Below are positions 1-7,100 of a stretch of DNA of 7,475 nt, one piece after another. This stretch comes from Saprospiraceae bacterium. GTDB lineage: Bacteria; Bacteroidota; Bacteroidia; Chitinophagales; Saprospiraceae. Below the pieces are notes generated by a model. The model was not told the DNA's origin. It worked only from the letters and a program-made list of their open reading frames with translations, and ran no database searches. A program made the position numbers and the translations under genes. The DNA lies in assembly GCA_023300255.1 (NCBI GenBank), contig JALZWC010000393.1, forward strand, positions 1 through 7,475. Direction: 5' to 3'. Each line of letters starts with the position of its first letter. Position 1 is the stretch's first letter.

Positions 1-1202
1 CCTTTATCTTGTAATTGGGTATGCATCTCTTGAGTACCATCATCATAATAGCCCTCTAGCAATACTTTTGCTTGTATCCCACATTCTCCTGAAGAATAAG
101 TGATACATAATTTAGGAGCCAGCAACGGAGAACCATCAAAGGATTCTGCGGTACGAATTCCTGTACCTTCCATAATAAATGCCATTGCATTACCTGATGT
201 AAAGCCAGGTCTATTTACTATTTCTTGAATAATACTTGACAAATCAACGGTTCTTTGATTCACACCATTTTCTCCAACAATATCCCAAGGCTGTGGTTGC
301 CAAGAGACACTACTAGCGGTGGTTGTTCTATTCGTAATGTTATTATTATTTATTTGGAATATTCGGGCATGGTCAATATTTTCCCCTTTAATTATTAGAT
401 TGGTAGCAACTGTATTTTTTTCATCTGTTACAAATTCTATTACCGCAGATGTTATCGTAGCACCTTGAGGAATGCCTATATTTCGAAATCGCAGACCTAC
501 TACGTATACGACATCTTCATCATTGACTAAATCTAAATCAGTACTCGAAATAGTAACCGAGCCATCTGATAATTGTTCTTCGGCATCGTCGACACTATTA
601 CTGATTTGTCTAGAGACGATTGTATTAATAATTCCTGCACATAAATTTGATTTCCCAGGCGAACCATGCGTAAAATCAACACTTAAATCAGCAGAAGCTT
701 TCCAAGAATTTGCTAATACATTATCTAAAGAAGAGTTTACTAAAGCTAATGTTGATCCTTCCCCATCAGGTGCTGTCACCCAAGGTGCTTCGTCATCATA
801 GATAACATAGTCTACTAAGCATTTATTCCTATCAAACAGAGATAATCGTTCTCCTTTATTACTTAGAGAGAAAGGGAGTTCTCCTATAAATGTTCCAGCG
901 GGCGTATCCGTAAAAGCAGCTTTAAATGCAGCGGCATCCTCTACTAATAAAACATACCCTTCTGCTGGAATATCAACTCTTATCGGAAATACATATTCCC
1001 CATCCTGATTATAAAATGTCCACCCTCTAAGGTTAACGGCATTAGAGGTCGGGTTATATAATTCTATCCAATCACCTGAATCAAAATTATCATTATCTGA
1101 ATTATAATTAATTTCGTTAATCACAATGGGCGTAGTAGCTGCGTTACAAATTCGAGAGTTTTCTGCACCTGGTGTTCCATTGATTTCATCGGACCGAAAC
1201 CA
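1..1202 (-). repeat. Paralogous C-terminal module, copy in the 1-3830 gene
   Basis: This segment covers residues 877-1276 (from WFRSDEINGTP). It aligns along its whole length with 4750-5945, with only codon-sized gaps (the offset is 4749 at the left end and 4743 near 1068). Identity looks like about three-quarters at the nucleotide level by eye and is higher in the LTD entry, where a run near 1068-1120 has one mismatch in about 50 bases. It encodes the last LTD domain and the DNRLRE-like domain. Confidence 0.88.
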
Positions 1203-3830
1203 GTTTAAGGGATCCATTTGATCGAAAGAAGGATGCAATAATTCTAGGGAATAGCCTTGTCCATCAGGCACTTCATCCCAAGGTTTTTTATCATTATAAA
1301 TAATCGAATCAATAGTTTGTTGAAGCGGATTTTGTAAAACTAAACTTTCCCCATCCTTGTCTAGTCCACTTTCTTCCCATTGAAAAACTTGATAGCCATT
1401 GCCACTGTATTGAGTCGAATCCTCTGCAATGATAATATATTCATTTGGCGCAATCGTTGCCCCTTCGGGAAATGTAAAACATAGTCCAGTACTAAATTGA
1501 TACTGCTCCAGCGCACGAGATTGATTATCAGGATTATATATTTCTACAAATTCTTTTCGATTAATCGTATCATTAGGATGGTAATGAACTTCGTTAATAA
1601 TAAGAGCTAAAGCAGGTTCAAATACCGGTGTAAGTGTAGTATTTGAACTAAAAGATTGATATAAATGAGGATTTGTCTCCTCTGTTTCTAACCAATGAGA
1701 AAAACGATACCCCGCGTTTGGAACCGCATGGATTTCCATAGGAATGTCTACGAAATATTCCCCGGTATAATTATAAGGAATTTCAAAGAAATTAGAATTG
1801 ACAAGTACTTTTCCATTTGAATTTTCATCAAAATTAATGTTTAAATCAAATGTATCCGTAATACTAAATTGATCTCGAATATGTTGTCTTACATATTCGC
1901 CACGCTGCATTACGAAATCTTTATGGGATTGAATCAAAGTATCATACTGAGTCAAAGTATGTCCAAAAAGTTCATTAGCTGGTGCTAAATCAGGTAAGAT
2001 TTCATTGTAATACTCCTCTATTTCAGCATCAAAATTAGTATTGTTATATAATAAGCCTAAATAGGTATTCATCCGTTGTATATATTCATATTTGAATTTA
2101 TCATTTTCGAATAATTTTAGATAAAGAAGATTTGATTCATAGTAAATATGATCCTCTGCAAAAGTTTGTAAAATTCTCAAATCCAAACTATTATAAGTTA
2201 CTGAACTTGGTTTTAAAGTATTATCAAAATCTACCATGCACCACCTCCATTTTTTTTCCTCCCCTTGTTCTTTCCACACTTTTTGATTGTTAGCAATCCA
2301 ATCTCTATTAGAAAAAAAATGTCCTGCCGTTAGATAATTGATTAGTTCATCTGTATCTATTTTTTCTTGTATTTGCTCATAGTTATTTTGAATGGTATAA
2401 TCACTTTGTCTTATTTCGTTTATAAGACTTCTCCATTCTATGGTGTCTCCCTGAGTAGCTCTATGGACAGGCCACCATCTAGTTACATCGTATCTTCCAG
2501 GATTTTTAATAACATCAACTTTGTCTTTATCTACATTTTTGAAATCATGTTCATAGTGCCACTTATCATATTTTTCTCTAATATTTTGAATGCCGACATA
2601 CTTGCCATTTAAAAAAATAATTGCGGGTTGTCCTGATTGAGTATCTAAATCTACTTTACCCGTTAACATACGAGCGATAACAAGGTCATTTAATAATTCT
2701 GGTTGAGTATTATTTCCACTTCTTACGTAAAGCCTTTTAAAATAATTTATTTTGTTATCTGGAAAGATGGGATAAGTAAGCTCATTTTCTCCTGTATCGC
2801 TATATTCATCTCTAAAATAAATATTTAATGGTTTTTGTGATTTACGTCTTTTACAATTACCACCTATTTTTACACCAATATTATTTTCAGCAACTAAATT
2901 ACCATCTTTGAATATTTTGAGATGAGCAGGTCTTTCCCAATCTTGATTATAATTCTTAGGTACGTCACCACTACAATATCCTGTTATACCATTTGTACCC
3001 GCCACATAAATACCGATACTATCATCATATAAATCATCTGGATTCATGGTGATATGAAATACAGGAAGCGTAGAATTAAAATCTATCAAATAGGTATTGG
3101 TCGTTATAAAACTATTCTCAAAATTGGATCTAATGGCAACGGCACGAATACTTCCTGTACTATCAACTATAATAGGATCTACATATAAATTGCTAGTATC
3201 AGTCGGAATACGTCCATCTGTAGTATAATAAATGGTAGCACCTGTAGAAGCAGTAATACTAATTGTTTGTGGTCCACTATAAAAGCCAGTAGGAAGGTTG
3301 ATGATCGGCTTTTCTAACTGAGGCAAATTATTATTATTAGTTGCATTAGGACTGGCAGAACTAATGGAAGATAAAGTCATACTTCCATCAGGTAAACGTC
3401 CATAAGAAATATCTTCTGCGAGACTTGGGAAAGAAAAGTTATCTATAATCGTTACTTCATCTGGTGCGGTCAAAAGAATATCTCCACCACTTGCACTTAA
3501 CTTAAAGTTAGTATGATGCACTCCTTGCTCCGTATCATTATCTGCCCAAAAGATTAAATATCCATTGGCTGGAACAGTCGTTAGAGCAGCATTAGAAATA
3601 GGTATAATATATTGAGTAAGATCAAGTGGATCATCAGACAGATAGTAGCCTGCTATATCAATAGGACTATTACTATCATTGTAAATTTCTATCCAATCAT
3701 CGTATTCCCCATTGGTGTCAGCAAGGATTGTTTTATTTGAAGCTACTACCTCGTTTATATATAATTGACTATAAATAGGTGTGATTACAAATAGAAATAG
3801 AATTAATAAGAGATTGTTTTTTGTCCCCAT
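1..3830 (-). CDS. Secreted CotH-kinase/LTD multidomain protein, 3' end cut by window edge
   Basis: Reading the minus strand from the ATG at 3828-3830 gives 1276 uninterrupted codons to the left edge. It is the only possible start: the frame upstream has no ATG before a stop at 3990-3992, and a signal peptide follows directly. Domains in order (residues): signal peptide 1-21; LTD 22-150 (INEVVAS, DDWIEIYND); chitobiase-C-terminal-like 172-250 (ATIYYTTDGRIPT); CotH 255-545; helical tail to about 655; divergent InlB-type repeat 657-738 (Y.G.YF, P..GYRFSHW); LTD 742-875; LTD 901-1055; DNRLRE-like 1070-1245; start of the conserved C-terminal region. CotH proteins are atypical protein kinases, known from Bacillus spore coat. 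LTD modules are beta sandwiches of secreted bacterial proteins. I infer an exported surface protein that may phosphorylate extracellular partners; the substrate is unknown. No Shine-Dalgarno is visible, as is usual in Bacteroidota. By alignment with its neighbour, about 184 codons are missing, giving roughly 1460 residues. Confidence 0.93.
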   Translation of the reverse strand, partial: MGTKNNLLLILFLFVITPIYSQLYINEVVASNKTILADTNGEYDDWIEIYNDSNSPIDIAGYYLSDDPLDLTQYIIPISNAALTTVPANGYLIFWADNDTEQGVHHTNFKLSASGGDILLTAPDEVTIIDNFSFPSLAEDISYGRLPDGSMTLSSISSASPNATNNNNLPQLEKPIINLPTGFYSGPQTISITASTGATIYYTTDGRIPTDTSNLYVDPIIVDSTGSIRAVAIRSNFENSFITTNTYLIDFNSTLPVFHITMNPDDLYDDSIGIYVAGTNGITGYCSGDVPKNYNQDWERPAHLKIFKDGNLVAENNIGVKIGGNCKRRKSQKPLNIYFRDEYSDTGENELTYPIFPDNKINYFKRLYVRSGNNTQPELLNDLVIARMLTGKVDLDTQSGQPAIIFLNGKYVGIQNIREKYDKWHYEHDFKNVDKDKVDVIKNPGRYDVTRWWPVHRATQGDTIEWRSLINEIRQSDYTIQNNYEQIQEKIDTDELINYLTAGHFFSNRDWIANNQKVWKEQGEEKKWRWCMVDFDNTLKPSSVTYNSLDLRILQTFAEDHIYYESNLLYLKLFENDKFKYEYIQRMNTYLGLLYNNTNFDAEIEEYYNEILPDLAPANELFGHTLTQYDTLIQSHKDFVMQRGEYVRQHIRDQFSITDTFDLNINFDENSNGKVLVNSNFFEIPYNYTGEYFVDIPMEIHAVPNAGYRFSHWLETEETNPHLYQSFSSNTTLTPVFEPALALIINEVHYHPNDTINRKEFVEIYNPDNQSRALEQYQFSTGLCFTFPEGATIAPNEYIIIAEDSTQYSGNGYQVFQWEESGLDKDGESLVLQNPLQQTIDSIIYNDKKPWDEVPDGQGYSLELLHPSFDQMDPLNWFRSDEINGTPGAENSRICNAATTPIVINEINYNSDNDNFDSGDWIELYNPTSNAVNLRGWTFYNQDGEYVFPIRVDIPAEGYVLLVEDAAAFKAAFTDTPAGTFIGELPFSLSNKGERLSLFDRNKCLVDYVIYDDEAPWVTAPDGEGSTLALVNSSLDNVLANSWKASADLSVDFTHGSPGKSNLCAGIINTIVSRQISNSVDDAEEQLSDGSVTISSTDLDLVNDEDVVYVVGLRFRNIGIPQGATITSAVIEFVTDEKNTVATNLIIKGENIDHARIFQINNNNITNRTTTASSVSWQPQPWDIVGENGVNQRTVDLSSIIQEIVNRPGFTSGNAMAFIMEGTGIRTAESFDGSPLLAPKLCITYSSGECGIQAKVLLEGYYDDGTQEMHTQLQDK
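2196..3068 (-). other. CotH kinase-like domain of the 1-3830 gene
   Basis: Residues 255-545. Visible landmarks are LPVFHITMNPDDLYD and GIYVAG at the entry, NNIGVKIGGNCKRRKSQKP with a basic cluster (a likely nucleotide-contact region by position), FKRLYVRSGNN, AIIFLNGKYVGIQNIREKYD, then NRDWIANNQKVWK (Asp510) and WRWCMVDFDNTL (Asp534, Asp536). In characterised CotH kinases, late acidic residues bind metal and ATP. Assigning Asp510 and Asp534/Asp536 to that role is inference from motif position. Cys286 and Cys325 could form a disulphide in an exported protein. Confidence 0.8.
3768..3830 (-). other. Sec signal peptide of the 1-3830 gene
   Basis: Residues 1-21 show a short basic start (MGTKNN), a hydrophobic core (LLLILFLFVI) and a likely signal peptidase I site after TPIYS, with mature QLYINEV. 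There is no cysteine at the cut, so this is not a lipoprotein. The mature protein begins directly with the first LTD strand, which supports both the start codon and the cleavage point. Confidence 0.85.
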
Positions 3831-3861
3831 TAGTGATGTAAAATTATGTTTGTGTTGATTC

Positions 3862-3909
3862 GGGAAGGATTGGAGGTTGGAGGATTGGAAGAGGTTTAAA
3901 AAGAGGAGG
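3862..3909 (-). promoter_or_regulatory. G-free CU-rich leader with GG-run template strand
   Basis: For 48 bases the plus strand has no C, so the minus-strand transcript has no G, ending about 31 bases before the start codon. The plus (template) strand carries eight GG or GGG runs between 3862 and 3894 with loops of 1-4 bases. It contains a 9-base direct repeat, AGGATTGGA, at 3866-3874 and 3881-3889. A role as an unstructured leader or a two-quartet G-quadruplex is inference. Confidence 0.4.
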
Positions 3910-3937
3910 CACTTATACTGTGCATATCTTGTTCCAA

Positions 3938-3953
3938 AAAAGAATATTCTTTT
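3938..3953. promoter_or_regulatory. Perfect 16-bp palindrome, possible operator
   Basis: AAAAGAATATTCTTTT is a perfect palindrome about 110 bp upstream of the ATG at 3828-3830, in the zone where that gene's promoter should be. Perfect dyads of this length are typical of dimeric repressor sites. In this AT-rich DNA, chance cannot be excluded. A run of nine T (3958-3966) follows on the plus strand, but the stem is nearly all A-T, so it would be a poor terminator. Confidence 0.3.
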
Positions 3954-4080
3954 AGTCTTTTTTTTTAGAAAATAGGTAAAATAAACTGTTTATTATTAGT
4001 ATATAAAAAATTACTTAATTTGTATTTACTATCCATACACTTTATGGAACAAAAAGAAGAGAAGATATATAACCTTGTCC

Positions 4081-4124
4081 AAACCTTATCGTCGGATGGC
4101 TAACGCCGTCCGATGATAAGGTTT
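4081..4124 (+). repeat. REP-like hairpin H1 (20-bp stem, 4-base loop)
   Basis: The arm at 4081-4100 pairs with 4105-4124 around the loop TAAC. Read as the plus strand, all 20 positions pair, 18 Watson-Crick plus two G.T/U wobbles (4091 with 4114, 4097 with 4108). On the minus strand the same two positions become A.C mismatches. A near copy of the outer arm (AACCTTGTC, 4071-4079) sits just left of it. It is much richer in GC than its flanks. I call it REP-like from structure only. Confidence 0.8.
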
Positions 4125-4127
4125 TCA

Positions 4128-4161
4128 TTGCCATCGGACGACGGTAGCCATCCGACGGCAA
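4128..4161 (-). repeat. REP-like hairpin H2, inverted copy of H1 (15-bp stem, 4-base loop)
   Basis: The arm at 4128-4142 pairs with 4147-4161 around a 4-base loop. Read as the minus strand all 15 positions pair, 12 Watson-Crick plus three G.U wobbles. On the plus strand those three positions are A.C mismatches. Its core (4132-4156) is the reverse complement of the H1 core (4091-4115) at 23 of 25 bases. It starts 36 bp after the upstream gene's stop codon. It could protect or end that mRNA, but no U-tract follows, so it is not called an intrinsic terminator. Confidence 0.78.
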
Positions 4162-4196
4162 ATTCGTAAGTCTACCGTTTTATATCTAACGATCTA

Positions 4197-7100
4197 TTAA
4201 TACCGAATCACTTGCTCTCCAATCTTAGATCGATTGTTAATCCATAGATTATAATCCGATGCATTGATAATGCCGTTGCCATCTCCATCTATGGGTAAGT
4301 ACTCGTTTAGTTTCGCGGATTGTATTTTCCAATTATTAAAATCAGTATTATTTATAATCCCAGAACCATCATAGTCCCCTGCATATAAAACATACTTTCC
4401 TGATGCTAGTTTTTGTTGGTTCGTTCCTTTGGCTTGCGTGGTAGCGGTTGTGAAATCATACACCTTTCCTGTATATGGATTGGCAGATAAAATCGCTAAA
4501 TGAGAACGCGTATGAATACTAAAGTATTGATTCTCGGCACCTGCTAACGGAATACCTTCCCCGCCTTCTACGCTCAATAAATTTCCAGTTTTATCAATAA
4601 AACCTGCTGCTTGATTGGTGATTGCACCATTAGCATTTCTTGATATTAACAATACCCAATCTACTGCGGTACTTGGAAACGTTATAGCATTTTCGGTCCC
4701 TGTATAATTCCATGGGGCAGTATTAAAAGGTTGAAGTGTAGGCAACAAGCCTTTATCTTGTAGCTTGGTATGCATCTCCTGAGTTCCCGCATCATAATAG
4801 CCTTCTAATAATATTTTTGCTTGTATACCGCAACCTCCTGAAGCATAAGTAATCCATAGTTTTGGAGCCAATTCTGGAGAACCATCAAAAGATTCCGCAG
4901 TACGAATTCCAGCACCTTCCATAATAAAGGCCATCGTATTGCCCGATTTAAAACCAGCTCTGTTTACTATTTCTTGCACAATAGAAGAAAGGTCATTGGT
5001 CTTTTGATTCCCGCCACTTTCTCCAATAATTTGCCAAGGTTCGGGTTCCCAAGTAACACTACTTGAAGTAGTATTTCTATTGCTAATATTATTAGGAGTA
5101 GCTGCAAATGCTGGCGCATTATTAATATTTTGTCCTTTGATAATAAGGCTTGTAGGAACGGTATTGACTTCATCTGCTGCAAATTCTATGATAGCACTCG
5201 TTATCGTAGCACCTTGAGGTACATTAATTTTCTTAAATCTCAGTCCTACCGTATAGATTACACCATCGTCATTTACCATATCTAGATCCTTACTGGTGAT
5301 AGAAACTTCTGATAGTTTTTCTTCTGCATCATCCGCACTACTATTGATTTGACTTACAACAATAGTATTCGTAAGGCCAGCACATAGATTTGATCTTCCT
5401 GGCGAACCATTAATAAAATCTTCACTTAAGTCATCAGAAGCTTTCCAATAAGGAGCCAACGCATTATCTAAAGCAGGATCTAACAATACTAATGTTGAAC
5501 CGCCACCATCAGGTGCTATTGGCCAAGGAGCTTTATCATTATAGATGACATAATCTGAAAGACATTTATTTTCATTAAATAAAGAAATACGTTCTCCTTT
5601 ATTACTTAAAGAGAAGCCCATATCTCCTATTATTAGATTATTATTGACCGCAGGAAAAACGGTCCTAAAAAGATTGCGTTCTTCTACTAAAACTAAATAG
5701 CCATCCTTTGGGATGCTTGTTCCTTGAGGTAAGACAAAAGCATTTCCATTATCATAGAAAGTCCAACCTGATAAGTCAACAGTCGATGAATTTGGATTAT
5801 ACAATTCGATCCAATCACCTGAATCAAAATTGTCATTATCTGAATTATAATTAATTTCATTGATAACAATCGGGCTAACTGCTTGATTACAAGTCCTAGA
5901 GTTTTCGGCTTTGGGTGTACCATGCAGATTATCTGAACGAAACCAATTGATCCAATCATTATTATTAAAATCACCATGTAATAATTCCAAGGTATAATTA
6001 CTTTCATTTGCTGCTTCATCCCATGGATTAGCTGCTGCATAATGAACCGTATCAATAAAATTACCTTGAGAATCTTTTAAAACTATCTCTTCTCCCTCAT
6101 TATCTAGTTTACCTTCATAAACACCATCTGGAACAAAACCATACCGATAAGCAAACCAACTAGCATCCTTGGCAAAGACAATAAAACCTCCAGCTGGTAC
6201 TAAAAGATTACTTTCAATTGTTAAATCAACTCCGTCGGCAAAGGACATTCCATATAAATCAATTGCTGTTGAGCCTGTATTTTTGAGTTCAATAAATTCG
6301 AAATTTTTGCCAGAAATTGTGTCTTGCCCAACAATCTCATCTTCTGGATTATAATGTATTTCATTGATAACTAAGTCTTGGTAATTTTGTATAGGGAAAT
6401 AAAGCTCTGGGCAATTTGGACTCCAATCAGTACCAATTTTCACCCTTGCTCTTACTTCTGTAATTGCATTTAAAGTAATAGGGCCACTATAAACTAGGGC
6501 TGTAGGAGCTATTCCTCCTCCTGCTAATCTCGGATCTGCTCCGTCAATCGTATAATATAATGTTCCACTAGCATTAGAATTAGTTAATGTTAATTGAGAA
6601 CCAGCAGCGACTTCCCCGCCAAGCACACTAAATACAACAGGAGATACAATATCCGTATAAAATCCTCTTGTCCTCAACTGTTGGTATACCGTATCTTGTC
6701 TTTGATGAAAATAAGTATCTCTCAAACGATTTTGTTCCGTCAAGAATTCATTGTAAAAAGTATAAGGTTGACTAGGTCGCTGGTTATCTCCCCATCTTGC
6801 AGTTTCAGGAATGATAGATTTTCCTAGTTTAGCATATCCTTCCATCCATAAATCATCCAATGCTTTTTGTGTCAACACGCCATCATTTTCCATATGGCAG
6901 TTTACACGATCCATGAAGAGTTGTTTAAAATCAGGATAGGCCATTAATGCATTGAAAAGTCCAGTAGGTTTCTCCGCATTGTTTTTATCAGAAACATCAA
7001 GCTCTAACTCTTTAAAAAACTGCTCATTATCCCATGCATAGAATTGCCATTTACTGTTAGTTCCTTTTGCAGCATACCAATTATTCGTATCCCAATCATT

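Larger units (their letters stand above)
3831..4196. other. Intergenic region between the two CotH/LTD genes
   Basis: This is 366 bp without a gene. From the right it holds an AT-rich stretch after the stop (4162-4196), two GC-rich hairpins (4081-4161), AT-rich DNA (3911-4070) and the G-free leader (3862-3909). The promoter of the 1-3830 gene should lie between about 3890 and 4070 on the minus strand. I searched for the Bacteroidota -7 box (TAnnTTTG) with a -33 TTG and found no convincing match, so no promoter is called. Confidence 0.7.

Noticed and set aside
472..801. Plus-strand open frame of 109 codons
   Set aside because: It lies wholly antisense to the left CotH/LTD gene, has a Ser/Thr-rich low-complexity translation with no domain, and its region is explained by the conserved minus-strand protein.
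2367..2612. Plus-strand open frame of 81 codons with a hydrophobic translation
   Set aside because: It is antisense to the CotH domain. The hydrophobicity comes from AT-rich antisense codons, and no independent start signal or homologous motif is visible.
1..3830. Frameshift or pseudogene in the left gene
   Set aside because: I translated the frame codon by codon. It gives 1276 codons with no stop, ends in register with the paralogue, and all domains are in order.
4032..4048. Small inverted repeat TCCATA/TATGGA with a 5-base loop
   Set aside because: A 6-bp stem in AT-rich DNA is expected by chance and has no supporting context.
4081..4161. CRISPR array or intrinsic terminator
   Set aside because: There are only two copies, in inverted orientation and without unique spacers, so it is not CRISPR. 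Neither hairpin is followed by a U-tract on either strand beyond three or four T, so a classic intrinsic terminator is not supported.
5693..6055. Minus-strand open frame of 120 codons overlapping the right gene in another frame
   Set aside because: The translation is Met/Ile-rich and has no recognisable motif. The main frame carries LTD domains through this stretch.
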